Virus record (IMG/VR): IMGVR_UViG_3300009108_000056
Span: 1-22,431 of that record
Strand: one strand, 5' to 3'
Length of the DNA stretch: 22,431 nt
Origin: a virus
The notes below the pieces were generated by a model. It made no database searches and was not told the DNA's origin. It saw only the letters and a program-made list of their open reading frames with translations. Both the position numbers and the translations under genes were made by a program. Shown here piece by piece: positions 1 through 7,523 of this stretch (its first letter is position 1; every line of letters begins with the position of its first letter).

Positions 1-293
1 TCTGAAATGGTTGTCGCTGTTTCTGTTATCGCTTTTGTAATTTGTTTTGTGATAGTTCCTGCACCCACAGATGTTGATTCTGAAAGTGCTGTATTCAGGT
101 TTTGAACTCTTGCAAGTAGATCATCGACTACAATAGCACCACCATTTGCTGTGTCAAATATTACGCTGTCAAAAATTGCTGAATCGAATACAGTTTGCTT
201 TTCAACAATGTCAACTGTGTTTCTAATTACGGTATCAAAGATAACAGGATCGAATAAGTTGTTAGTGCCATCAAATAAGGTGGTTGAGGGCAT
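1..293 (-). CDS. Partial structural protein with FD-rich N-terminal repeats (runs off left edge)
   Basis: The ATG lies at 293..291 and the frame stays open to the window edge, giving about 97 residues. The start overlaps the stop of the upstream gene as TAATG. The N-terminus is built of degenerate units around FD-x-x-IFD-(S/T)-VI (for example NLFDPVIFDTVI, VFDSAIFDSVIFDT), followed by a Ser/Thr/Ala-rich helical-looking stretch. I do not recognise a family. Its place directly after lectin-like and fibre genes suggests another tail-tip or fibre component; that is inference from context. The C-terminus is not visible, so length and function cannot be judged. Confidence 0.7.
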   Translation of the reverse strand, partial: MPSTTLFDGTNNLFDPVIFDTVIRNTVDIVEKQTVFDSAIFDSVIFDTANGGAIVVDDLLARVQNLNTALSESTSVGAGTITKQITKAITETATTIS

Positions 294-733
294 TATACAA
301 AGTCCTTAGCCTGTAAAATTTCTTCTGCACGTTCAATCTCATATTCCTTGCCTGTGTTGCTGTTGTTGGTTTCTGTCTGACCAAATTGGTGTAGGTTTTT
401 TCTGACATCTATTATCTGACCACTGTGCCTTTGGATTATTTTCATAACCTTTGATTCTTCACTACTTGCAAACGTGAACTGCACATCTACATACGCACCC
501 ATAGGTCTTTCATTGTTTATCCAAGTCGCATTAAAACCCTCAATCTTTGGCAACATTCTGCTTCCTATCTGAACGGTTGATTGCTGTGTGAATAATTCTG
601 AATAAATGCGATTGTTAATGTCCTGTATTTCCCTGAACTTTTGAACAAGCTTTGTTGAATCTTCTACTGCCATTTTTAGACTTACTAGATTTGGAAACCT
701 CACACGAACTTTTTTGATTTTGTTTATGTTCAA
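293..733 (-). CDS. Hypothetical protein in tail gene cluster
   Basis: A 146-residue reading frame starting with TTG at 733..731, which overlaps the TGA of the upstream gene as TTGA; this tight coupling is why I accept a non-ATG start. An internal ATG (Met21) is the alternative. The first 20 residues are very basic (KIKKVRVRF), the middle is mixed alpha/beta and the C-terminus is acidic and helical. No signal peptide, membrane segment or known motif is visible. It lies between lectin-like paralogues and a partial structural gene, so a small tail or fibre-assembly role is possible, but I do not recognise the family. Confidence 0.7.
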   Translation of the reverse strand: MNINKIKKVRVRFPNLVSLKMAVEDSTKLVQKFREIQDINNRIYSELFTQQSTVQIGSRMLPKIEGFNATWINNERPMGAYVDVQFTFASSEESKVMKIIQRHSGQIIDVRKNLHQFGQTETNNSNTGKEYEIERAEEILQAKDFV

Positions 734-1413
734 GTATTATACACCTCAACATAGCGTAATCCCATACTTCTTGCAGTTGCGTCTGCGTTTTTCAAACTCA
801 TAGTAAATTCTTGTTTGCCATTTGGAAATCTTGTTGTATTTGTTGCTTTTAACACACCGTCAATATATCCATTCATGGCAGTGTCGCTTTGAGTTCCTTT
901 GAACGTATGCCAATTAGTATCTGCTGTAATATCCGTATTAGTTGCTTCTGCTGTATTTCCTGCTGCTGTTGTGAAAGAAAAATAACTACTAGCAGAATTT
1001 TCGTGAACGAATCCATTTGCATTATTAAAATAAACTCCTGATGTTGTTGATCTTAAACCAACGAATGTCTTTTGATTAGTTATCTGATATAATTTTGCAA
1101 CTGCTATCCAAGTGCAGTTTTCATTATCTGTCCACATATGAGAAGCGTTGTTTCCATTATTCAACGTCAAAACATTACCATCAACTGCACCTGTTGTAAT
1201 CTTAAATCCACCATTAACTGCGTCACTACTTTCATAAGAATTTGTGCCTGAATTATTAGTCACAGACCATTCATTAAGAACACCTGTATTTGTTCCACTT
1301 GATATTGAAGTTGAGGCTAAATTTCCTGACAACCAAGATACAAAACGTTGCCTTGCAACCGTTGACAGATTATTCGTTATCTCATAAACGGAATTAAAGG
1401 TCAATGATTCCAC
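730..1413 (-). CDS. Lectin-like tail/receptor-binding protein, paralogue 1
   Basis: A 227-residue, Ser/Thr/Asn-rich, beta-strand-rich protein. It shares the layout of the genes at 1401..2021 and 2344..2997: an N-terminal VYE-x-x-N-x-L-(S/T)-T-x-A block, a middle resembling a concanavalin-A/LamG jelly roll (NWHTFKG, then YIDGVLKATNT as in LamG-type strands) and a C-terminal RYVEVYNT matching YCEAWNH and YCEAYNV in the paralogues. The start is GTG at 1413..1411, giving a 13-base overlap with the upstream gene; a TTG three codons in is possible. Likely a fibre-tip, sugar-binding or host-recognition protein (inference from fold-like pattern and context). It is the most diverged of the three copies. 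Confidence 0.75.
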   Translation of the reverse strand: MESLTFNSVYEITNNLSTVARQRFVSWLSGNLASTSISSGTNTGVLNEWSVTNNSGTNSYESSDAVNGGFKITTGAVDGNVLTLNNGNNASHMWTDNENCTWIAVAKLYQITNQKTFVGLRSTTSGVYFNNANGFVHENSASSYFSFTTAAGNTAEATNTDITADTNWHTFKGTQSDTAMNGYIDGVLKATNTTRFPNGKQEFTMSLKNADATARSMGLRYVEVYNT

Positions 1414-2021
1414 GCCTCACAATAAGTAAAACTAGCAGTGTTGGTGGTAGCAGATAAATCATGTAAATGAACTTCAGGTTGTAATTTATCTGAATTAATT
1501 GCTGCACTTGATGTTGCACCTAATACACCGTCAATAGAAAGCCCAAAACTTGAACTACTAAGTTCTAATTTAAAAATATGAAAGTTTGTATCAACTGCTA
1601 CTGATGTGTCAAGCGTTTCACTAAATGATTCGTTTAGTCGCCAATTTGCACTGCTACCTGAATTAAAATCTACAAAAGCAACATCACTACTTGCAAGTCC
1701 GTTTGCATCTGCTAATCCAAATAATAATTCTGTGTTAGTTGTTTGACCTGTTTTTCCAACCCAGATACACGTAGAAGCCTGTGAATCAAACTGTCTTATA
1801 TTTTGTAAATTGATTTCTGTTCTTACTTGTGTTCCACCTGTGTCCAATATAACACCACCATTAACTGAATCTGACATAGCTACTGTTCCACCTGTGCTGT
1901 TTCCTGTATACCATCTGAAAGTGTCTAATGTATCGCCACTGAAATCTTCCACGAAATGCTGACCTGCAATAGTAGTTAATGGATTTAATTGCTCATATAG
2001 GGATTCTTTTGTCTGTGGCAT
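1401..2021 (-). CDS. Lectin-like tail/receptor-binding protein, paralogue 2
   Basis: A 206-residue member of the three-gene paralogous set. The N-terminal block LYEQLNPLTTIAGQHFVEDF aligns with VYESTNPLTTVAGQHMVEWF in paralogue 3, followed by a conserved S/T-G-(D/N)-x-L-x-T-x-RW motif. The centre has the LamG/concanavalin-like phrase FHIFKLELSSSSFGLSIDGV, and the end is SFTYCEAWNH. The ATG at 2021..2019 overlaps the TAA of the upstream membrane-protein gene by one base. It probably forms part of a fibre or baseplate tip that contacts the cell surface. Function is inferred from the lectin-like pattern; I cannot name a subfamily. Confidence 0.8.
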   Translation of the reverse strand: MPQTKESLYEQLNPLTTIAGQHFVEDFSGDTLDTFRWYTGNSTGGTVAMSDSVNGGVILDTGGTQVRTEINLQNIRQFDSQASTCIWVGKTGQTTNTELLFGLADANGLASSDVAFVDFNSGSSANWRLNESFSETLDTSVAVDTNFHIFKLELSSSSFGLSIDGVLGATSSAAINSDKLQPEVHLHDLSATTNTASFTYCEAWNH

Positions 2022-2347
2022 TATTGATTAGTCCTTGAATCGAATGATGTTGTTATGGTCATAGCATTAGGATATTTGACTTCTAATGTTGGATCACTTT
2101 CATAAATTTTAATAATTTCACAATTCAATTCCCCCTCAAAGATTAGAGTTGGTATGTGTTCTTCTGCCTGATGTCCTATGTCAATCTTGTAAATTTCCAC
2201 ATACATTTTATCTATGCAGACAGGTATTGTTTTCGGTTTGTCAAATGTCAATGTGTTTTCAAAATGACCTGTGAAATATAATGCACCTATTATTATTCCT
2301 GCCAAGACGACAAGCCAAAATCCTATTCCTATATTTCGTTCCATCAT
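2021..2347 (-). CDS. Small single-pass membrane protein in tail cluster
   Basis: A 108-residue protein with one hydrophobic segment at about residues 7 to 26 (IGIGFWLVVLAGIIIGALYF), preceded by a short charged N-terminus and followed by a beta-rich soluble domain with two Cys. The topology suggests an N-terminal anchor with the domain outside the cell, or a signal anchor. The ATG at 2347..2345 makes a 4-base ATGA overlap with the upstream lectin-like gene; a second ATG follows at once. It sits between two lectin-like paralogues, an odd place for a membrane protein: superinfection exclusion, adsorption or envelope modification are possible, none of which the sequence proves. Confidence 0.7.
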   Translation of the reverse strand: MMERNIGIGFWLVVLAGIIIGALYFTGHFENTLTFDKPKTIPVCIDKMYVEIYKIDIGHQAEEHIPTLIFEGELNCEIIKIYESDPTLEVKYPNAMTITTSFDSRTNQ

Positions 2348-2997
2348 ACATTATACGCCTCACAGTAACTTACTAGACTTGTTTTTGCACCTGCTGTTAA
2401 ATTCAAATCTGCTAAGAACACTTCTTGTCGTGAATCTGCCAAATAGTTTGTTTGTGTTACTATCAACGCACCATCTACTGAAAAATCAACAGACGAAGAA
2501 TTGTTTTGTATTTTCACGACCTGCCTATTAGTATGATTAGGCACTGATGAATCAACTGTGCTAAAACTTCCATCTGCCCTACATTGTGTTCTTAAATTTG
2601 TGTCTGAACTAGAATTTCTGAATCTTGCTAATTGAACTGTTGATGATGAAGCTGAAAATTCTATGTCAATCCTGTTATTACTATCTATTCTTTGATAAAC
2701 TGCTATTAACACAGCACCATTGTGTGCAAATACTTCCTTGCCACCTAAATGTATTGCAGAAGTTTCATTTAATCCTGTTCCTGATGTAAATAATATTCCA
2801 CCATTAACACTATCGTTCATTGCGACAGTTGCGTCATCTACCAATGATGTTGTCCATCTGTCTGTGTTTAATGAATTGCCTGTGAACCACTCTACCATGT
2901 GTTGACCTGCTACTGTTGTTAATGGGTTTGTAGATTCATAAACGGAATCAAAGGTTTGCCTTGATTGGTTTCGTGCTACTTGCGAATTAGCACTCAT
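2344..2997 (-). CDS. Lectin-like tail/receptor-binding protein, paralogue 3
   Basis: A 217-residue protein, closest to paralogue 2. After a polar N-terminal extension comes VYESTNPLTTVAGQHMVEWF, then TGNSLNTDRW, a beta-rich centre with SSVDFSVDGALIVTQTNY (LamG-like strand pattern) and the C-terminal YCEAYNV. The ATG at 2997..2995 follows the stop of the large fibre gene by two bases. Three tandem, diverged copies suggest duplication to broaden or switch receptor recognition, as seen with tail-fibre tip modules generally; that use here is inference. Confidence 0.8.
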   Translation of the reverse strand: MSANSQVARNQSRQTFDSVYESTNPLTTVAGQHMVEWFTGNSLNTDRWTTSLVDDATVAMNDSVNGGILFTSGTGLNETSAIHLGGKEVFAHNGAVLIAVYQRIDSNNRIDIEFSASSSTVQLARFRNSSSDTNLRTQCRADGSFSTVDSSVPNHTNRQVVKIQNNSSSVDFSVDGALIVTQTNYLADSRQEVFLADLNLTAGAKTSLVSYCEAYNV

Positions 2998-2999
2998 GG

Positions 3000-4622
3000 T
3001 TAACCACTACTCGTTGAAGCGTCTTGTGTGTATTCTAATACGATTCCTAATAATTCTACGTTTGATCCTGCTTCTAACGTATCTGATCCTGCGTTTCTGT
3101 TTATTTGTATTTGAACAAGGTCTGCGTTTGCAGGGCTTCCACCAACTGTTATTGCACCTGTCTGTGCTGTAACATGAAGATCATTTGTTGCTATGAAAAC
3201 ATCTGTCACTGCAACTGCTGTTCCGAATGAAGCGTTTAACGTATCGTCATTTGAAATTGCTACTGCTGATACTTCAAATGCACCTGTGTCGCCAACTGAT
3301 GTGGTTGTCGTATCTTCCATAGTCCAATAAATTTTTGCCTTGATTGTTCCTGCGTTCCAATTTTCAGGTGGTGTCCATGTGAATGTGCAACGTGAATCAA
3401 TACTTGCGTGTTCAGGCAATACTACTGATGAAACTGATACACCGTTTGATAATACTCTTGTCTGACCGTAACTTGTTGCTGTTCCTGCTGTGCTACTAGG
3501 TGTTGGAATAAACGCACCACCATCACACCAAAATTGTTGACTTCCAAATCCACCACCACTTGTTGCCCAACTTGGAACACCACTTGCAAGAGTAAGAACT
3601 TGATCGTCATCACCTGCTGTAAGTTTTGCCAAAGTGTTGCTACCACTTGCATACAAAATATCGCCTGTGGCATAGGTTGTTTGACCTGTTCCACCATTAT
3701 CATCTGCTATTGCTGTGCCTGTCCATGTTCCTGATGTAATAGTTCCAAGCGTTGTGACATTTGTAGTTCCTGCCCATGTAGATAATGCTGTGTTTTCAAC
3801 GTTGTTTATTGATAAGTCTGTCCTGACATCTGCCACTTCTTCGCCAATTATACCTGTGGTTGTGAACTTAGCATATTCGCCTGTTGCTGTTCCACTACCG
3901 TCAATCTTAACTGCATTAGTATCTGCAATTCCAAAAGTTAGTGTTGCTTGTTTTGCATTGATTTGTGTCTGTGCGTTTGAAGATAAGGTATTGATATATT
4001 GCAATTCAGCATTTGTGACAGTTCCATCTGCTAGTTTGGTTGCATTAATTCCTGTTCCTAAATATCCATCTGCAACTGCTGTTCCCTGCCATGTGCCTGT
4101 TGCGATTGTTCCCACTTGTGTTAATGATGATGTGACAACGCCACTTGCTAATGTTGTTCCTGTTAAATCCCCTGCGTCAACTGTTGCACCCCCACCATAT
4201 TCAACCCATTCTAAGTTTGCACCGATTGTTCTTGCCATTAAGATTAATGGAACTGTCGTGCTTAGTGTCTTACTTGCACCACCCAATAATCTGATGTTGC
4301 CTGATCCACCACTTGCATTGTGAGTAATTGTAATTGCATCTTCGCCTGATTTTCCAATCAGATAAATTAAATCAAATTCGTTGTTGTCTGTTGGTGTTAA
4401 TGTGTTAAGTGTTCCATCTGCTTGAATTTCTATTACACTGCCTGATGGCACAATAGCATTTCCTGATATTGTTCCTGATTGTTTTACAAATCCAAACAGA
4501 CCTGATTGATCTAAAGAATCATTCCAAGCATTAACCGAAACCTGTTTGCCAGAATCGTTGCTTCCGGTGGCAACGACATCGTGATTTCCCCAACCTTTTT
4601 GGTCTTGATTATCTCTTGGCAT
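3000..4622 (-). CDS. Tail fibre-like protein with repeats
   Basis: A 540-residue Gly/Thr/Ala-rich protein. Two copies of a fibre repeat are visible: VGTIATGTWQGTAVADGYLG at about residues 170 to 189 and LGTITSGTWTGTAIADDNGG at about 292 to 311. Residues about 319 to 354 carry the phrase TGDILYASGSNTLAKL followed by QVLTLASGVPSWAT, widespread in phage tail fibres and tail-collar proteins. The N-terminus (residues 1 to 45) is likely the virion-attachment part and the C-terminal 180 residues a beta-rich tip. It precedes three lectin-like genes, consistent with a fibre/receptor-binding locus. The ATG at 4622..4620 is the first in frame, nine bases after the upstream stop. Confidence 0.85.
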   Translation of the reverse strand: MPRDNQDQKGWGNHDVVATGSNDSGKQVSVNAWNDSLDQSGLFGFVKQSGTISGNAIVPSGSVIEIQADGTLNTLTPTDNNEFDLIYLIGKSGEDAITITHNASGGSGNIRLLGGASKTLSTTVPLILMARTIGANLEWVEYGGGATVDAGDLTGTTLASGVVTSSLTQVGTIATGTWQGTAVADGYLGTGINATKLADGTVTNAELQYINTLSSNAQTQINAKQATLTFGIADTNAVKIDGSGTATGEYAKFTTTGIIGEEVADVRTDLSINNVENTALSTWAGTTNVTTLGTITSGTWTGTAIADDNGGTGQTTYATGDILYASGSNTLAKLTAGDDDQVLTLASGVPSWATSGGGFGSQQFWCDGGAFIPTPSSTAGTATSYGQTRVLSNGVSVSSVVLPEHASIDSRCTFTWTPPENWNAGTIKAKIYWTMEDTTTTSVGDTGAFEVSAVAISNDDTLNASFGTAVAVTDVFIATNDLHVTAQTGAITVGGSPANADLVQIQINRNAGSDTLEAGSNVELLGIVLEYTQDASTSSG

Positions 4623-4631
4623 TGAAGTTGC

Positions 4632-5171
4632 CTAACCGAGTGTTAAAGTCCATGTGACAGTGAGTGTATCAGATGACGCTAGACTAACCGCAGTGAACAC
4701 GCTTTCATGCCCTATTGTGCCACCAACTGCTAACTGATTAAAAGTTCCAGACATCTGAACATTTGTGTGAGTGCCTGTTGAGGTAAATGTTTTTGCTAAG
4801 GTTGTGCTATTAGTTCCTGTTGAATGGGAATTGGTTGTTGCAGCAGCACGTTGCAAACCACCTGTTGTTATTTCTGATGGTAGTGCTGTATCAGTTGCGT
4901 CTGCACCTGATGAATCAGTTGTTAATGCTATGAAGTTCATTCCAACCCCACCTGCTGACGTATTCGTATAGAATTGTGCTATTGCATAATCCCTACCGTT
5001 ATTGGTTAGCAAGTTTGGTTTGTCTTGACAAATTATTTCTTCAGTGTCTTTGCCTTGATTTTTTACTATTGTGACATAGCCATGAATTATTGAATTATCA
5101 CTTACTGCTTTTCTATTAACTAATTTAACATCTGCACTTTCATTGATTGCTGTGTGTTCGTCACAACTCAT
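4632..5171 (-). CDS. Phage structural protein, probable tail/baseplate-associated
   Basis: I place the start at ATG 5171..5169 because it overlaps the TGA of the upstream gene as ATGA, giving 179 residues; an upstream in-frame GTG at 5183 would add four. The central part reads LLTNNGRDYAIAQFY, then a Gly/Ala stretch, FIALTTDSSGADATDTALPS and GGLQRAAAT. That series (LTN-x-GRD, then IALT-x-S and LP-x-E-I-x-x-GGL-x-R) recurs in many phage tail-fibre or baseplate-adjacent proteins. The C-terminal half is beta-rich (TWTLTLG end). A virion structural role is likely; the exact position is not known. Confidence 0.75.
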   Translation of the reverse strand: MSCDEHTAINESADVKLVNRKAVSDNSIIHGYVTIVKNQGKDTEEIICQDKPNLLTNNGRDYAIAQFYTNTSAGGVGMNFIALTTDSSGADATDTALPSEITTGGLQRAAATTNSHSTGTNSTTLAKTFTSTGTHTNVQMSGTFNQLAVGGTIGHESVFTAVSLASSDTLTVTWTLTLG

Positions 5172-5383
5172 TGTGCTTTGCACACCTCACATAATACGTC
5201 AGGATAACTCTTACCGTTTTTCAGTTTGCCTGTCCATTCAAATTCTACATTATCGCCACAAGTCACACAAGCTGAATTTCCTTTGTATGTTTTTATGACA
5301 GTTCCTAAATGTTCATTCCATTCTGCTAATGTATCGCAAGAAAAATCATTATCAAAATCTTTGTATGTTTTTCCCAAACCCAT
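5168..5383 (-). CDS. Small zinc-ribbon-like protein
   Basis: A 71-residue protein whose second half has two CxxC knuckles, CVTC at residues 39 to 42 and CEVC at about 65 to 68, separated by a short basic and aromatic stretch: the pattern of a single-zinc ribbon. The first half is acidic (YKDFDNDF) and could be an interaction surface. It lies at the head of a leftward block that follows a promoter-like element at 5406..5420, and its stop overlaps the next gene as ATGA. It could be a small regulator or a metal-stabilised structural adaptor; I cannot choose from sequence. Confidence 0.7.
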   Translation of the reverse strand: MGLGKTYKDFDNDFSCDTLAEWNEHLGTVIKTYKGNSACVTCGDNVEFEWTGKLKNGKSYPDVLCEVCKAQ

Positions 5384-5405
5384 AGGAATAATTGAGATTC
5401 TTTTA

Positions 5406-5420
5406 GATAATAGAACTATT
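5406..5420 (-). promoter_or_regulatory. Promoter-like element AATAGTTCTATTATC
   Basis: On the minus strand this reads AATAGTTCTATTATC, starting on the TAG stop of the upstream gene and ending 22 bases before the ATG at 5383. The core TTCTATTATC recurs at 11521..11540, and near-copies are at 9316..9333 and 13966..13980. The AT-rich core sits where an archaeal TATA box would be for a near-leaderless transcript. Confidence 0.5.
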
Positions 5421-5808
5421 CAAGCAACGGATCACTTTTCATTGGTTCAGTGATATACGCTTTCGTTTGTGCTACACGCTTTGTTCTGTTCGTAGGATCG
5501 GCAGTTAGAATTTCGACTAATGTGTTAAAGGTTTCCTGATAATGATCTTTCCAATATTTTGCTGAATCAAAGTTTTGTTTTCTAGCCATGTATATTGAAG
5601 CCACATATTGATTCACAGCTTGTTGTGCTGTTGTAAGATTAACACCTGTCAATGGCAGTTGTTCTGCGTATGCTGTCATTTGATTTGTGAAATATTGATC
5701 AGCTTTTAGACCAAGCTGTGACAGAATAGAATCATCAGATTCAACGTTCAGTGGAATATTCAAAAGATTCTTTGTTTCTAGTAATACGAAATAAACCAAG
5801 TTAATCAC
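5416..5808 (-). CDS. Hypothetical head-tail connector-region protein
   Basis: A 130-residue, mostly helical protein (for example AQQAVNQYVASIYMARKQNF, then AKYWKDHYQETFNTLVEIL). It starts at GTG 5808..5806, which overlaps the TAA of the 59-residue gene upstream by eight bases. It is the second gene after the major capsid protein, the usual place for head-completion or adaptor proteins, and its helical character would fit an adaptor. No motif proves this. The TAG stop lies inside the promoter-like element for the next block. Confidence 0.7.
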   Translation of the reverse strand: MINLVYFVLLETKNLLNIPLNVESDDSILSQLGLKADQYFTNQMTAYAEQLPLTGVNLTTAQQAVNQYVASIYMARKQNFDSAKYWKDHYQETFNTLVEILTADPTNRTKRVAQTKAYITEPMKSDPLLE

Positions 5809-5980
5809 TCTGCATGGCTATTTCTGCTTCTCTTAGCTGTGCTTCTGTTTGTAGATACAGTGTTTCAGTATTGATTGGTGCAGTGTTGCCACCACCTTGC
5901 CATAAGCCTTGATCAAGTGAAGTGAATAATGCAGGTCTTTTACCTGTTAAGTTCTTTTCCATAAACTCATTACCTGTCAT
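5801..5980 (-). CDS. Small hypothetical protein (59 aa) after the capsid gene
   Basis: A 59-residue frame from ATG 5980..5978 to TAA 5803..5801. It begins MTGNEFMEKNLTGKRP, has a Gly-rich turn (WQGGGN) and ends in a charged helix with LQTEAQLREAEIAMQ. Support comes from the eight-base overlap with the next gene, an AT-rich promoter-like region just upstream and the filling of what would otherwise be a 230-base gap in a gene-dense operon. Its role is unknown; the position after the capsid gene suggests a minor head or connector component. Confidence 0.6.
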   Translation of the reverse strand: MTGNEFMEKNLTGKRPALFTSLDQGLWQGGGNTAPINTETLYLQTEAQLREAEIAMQSD

Positions 5981-6047
5981 GGTTAATCTTTGGTTTGTGT
6001 AAATAAAAGAAAAATGAAAGTGTTTTAGAGAGATCTTACTCTTTTAT
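5981..6047 (-). promoter_or_regulatory. Capsid-gene terminator and/or promoter of the tail block
   Basis: A 67-base gap after the capsid gene. On the minus strand it contains T-rich tracts (CATTTTTCTTTTATTT), which could end the abundant capsid transcript, and the sequence CTTTTATTTAC centred about 24 bases before the ATG at 5980, a possible TATA box. No strong hairpin is seen. Confidence 0.35.
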
Positions 6048-7082
6048 CTATGCACTAACGCCTGTTAGTTTTCGACCTGCGTCATTTGTGGTTTTCAATG
6101 GTTGTAAGAATTGCCTGATAACATATCCGTCAGCTCCTCTGTATGGATCTCTGAATGATTCTGCAATCGTGGGTCCTTCTCCAAGCAACATTGTTCTGCT
6201 ATCAAAGATAGTAGCAACGGTGTTTGTGAAACCTACATCGACAACGCTTTTGATTGATGGCATTTTTGGTAAGTCGAAGACTCCCGAAAATTCTCTATCA
6301 TCTGGTCTTGTTGCGGCGTGAATGAATGTGTTTGAAAGATAGTCAGAAATAACTCGTGGGTGAACACATAATGTGTCAGGTCTGAAATGATTGCTTGTGA
6401 TTGTCACAACTGCGTCAACGAGATCATTTAATGGGTTTCTCGCATTGAAATCTCCATCTGAAATCATAGCTCCCCAATCTCCACACGCTGTTGCTGTGAG
6501 GGATTCGATTGCTGTGACTATTTGCTCGTTTGCGGCTTGTGCTAATGCACCTGAAGCTTGGTCAATCTCAAACTGCATTGGTTCAATAGTTCCCTTTAAT
6601 CTGCTCTCGTCAGATTCATAAATCGAAATCACGTTCTTCCACAATCTCAACTGAGCTTGTGTGAATGTGTTTGATTTCTGATCTGCTTGTGCTAATTCTG
6701 GAACTTTTTTGTTTGCACCAAACTTGTTCGTAATTGGAACATTAAGTTGCAATTTTGGAACAGGTATTCTGCGAACTGCATGAATTGCGTTAAAGTCACG
6801 CCATTCTCTACGAATGACCTCACTTAGCAAATCTATTACAGTTATGTTTGCCAATGACGTTGCGTCAATATTACCACTCTTGAAAGCTCGTTCTGCCGAT
6901 CTAAATGTTTCATAGGATATTGGTTCAATTCTTCCATCGCCTATTTTCTTATCAGGATTTAATTTTGCGATTGCTTCCATACCATAGTCTTTGCTGAAGT
7001 CTGTGCCATCGCCATCAAATTTCCCTGCATAGAATTTTCGGTTGTATGGAGAATATGTGATTGCTATATTGTCTTTGACCAT
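6048..7082 (-). CDS. Major capsid protein (HK97-fold type)
   Basis: A 344-residue protein placed directly after a prohead protease/scaffold and a decoration-like gene, the usual order for an HK97-type capsid gene, and of typical length. Visible features fit: a helical, charged N-terminal arm; a segment RREWRDFNAIHAVRRIPVPK like the E-loop/N-arm to P-domain transition; the helical IDQASGALAQAANEQIVTAI as a spine helix; and a C-terminal half with FRPDTLCVHPRVISDYL and TIFDSRTMLLGEGPTIA, typical of A-domain strands. It forms the icosahedral head. The ATG at 7082..7080 follows the upstream coding region directly. The assignment relies on context and length more than on any single motif. Confidence 0.8.
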   Translation of the reverse strand: MVKDNIAITYSPYNRKFYAGKFDGDGTDFSKDYGMEAIAKLNPDKKIGDGRIEPISYETFRSAERAFKSGNIDATSLANITVIDLLSEVIRREWRDFNAIHAVRRIPVPKLQLNVPITNKFGANKKVPELAQADQKSNTFTQAQLRLWKNVISIYESDESRLKGTIEPMQFEIDQASGALAQAANEQIVTAIESLTATACGDWGAMISDGDFNARNPLNDLVDAVVTITSNHFRPDTLCVHPRVISDYLSNTFIHAATRPDDREFSGVFDLPKMPSIKSVVDVGFTNTVATIFDSRTMLLGEGPTIAESFRDPYRGADGYVIRQFLQPLKTTNDAGRKLTGVSA

Positions 7083-7523
7083 CTAGAATCCCAACCTCAC
7101 TATTATAACATCGCCATCTGCGGCATCGGTAGGTGCTAAGCTTTCATTTTCGTGTGCAATATATCTTCCGACATGAGTTTCTGCACCAAGTATTGCTGTC
7201 GCAACAACTGCGTCAGAGTTAGCATCTGCCTTTACAGCTTCGCCAACTTTGATTGCACCACCTGCTTCAACATACACATAGGTATTTCCTACTGCACATC
7301 GAATTTGTAAATCCCCAGCACTGCCACTTGAATTGTCAACTGATTCAATAGCAACGAATAATCCTCGTGCTATTGTTCCAACTGAATTCGTTGCGGCTAC
7401 TGCGTTTCCACTTGCGTCTAATGCGACCAATTTTCCTATTGTCAAACTTGTTGATGCTGCAACATTGAAACTTAAAATTTCAATTCCAGTGGATCGTGCC
7501 AACTGTCCGATTGTTGCTGCCAT
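7083..7523 (-). CDS. Probable capsid decoration/stabilisation protein (DUF2190-like)
   Basis: A 146-residue Ala/Gly/Val-rich all-beta protein. The pattern SLTIGKLVALDASGNAVAAT, then GTIARGLFVAIESVDNSS and GGAIKVGEAVKADA resembles DUF2190-type head proteins, which have an SH3-like beta domain and cement or decorate HK97-type heads. It sits between the protease/scaffold gene and the major capsid gene, the normal place for a decoration protein. The ATG at 7523..7521 overlaps the upstream TAA by one base. The family call is by eye. Confidence 0.65.
   Translation of the reverse strand: MAATIGQLARSTGIEILSFNVAASTSLTIGKLVALDASGNAVAATNSVGTIARGLFVAIESVDNSSGSAGDLQIRCAVGNTYVYVEAGGAIKVGEAVKADANSDAVVATAILGAETHVGRYIAHENESLAPTDAADGDVIIVRLGF

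Noticed and set aside
3715-4323. 202-residue plus-strand frame opposite the fibre gene
   Set aside because: It is a Val/Pro/Ser-rich antisense mirror of the Gly/Thr/Ala-rich fibre repeats, with no independent promoter or motif.
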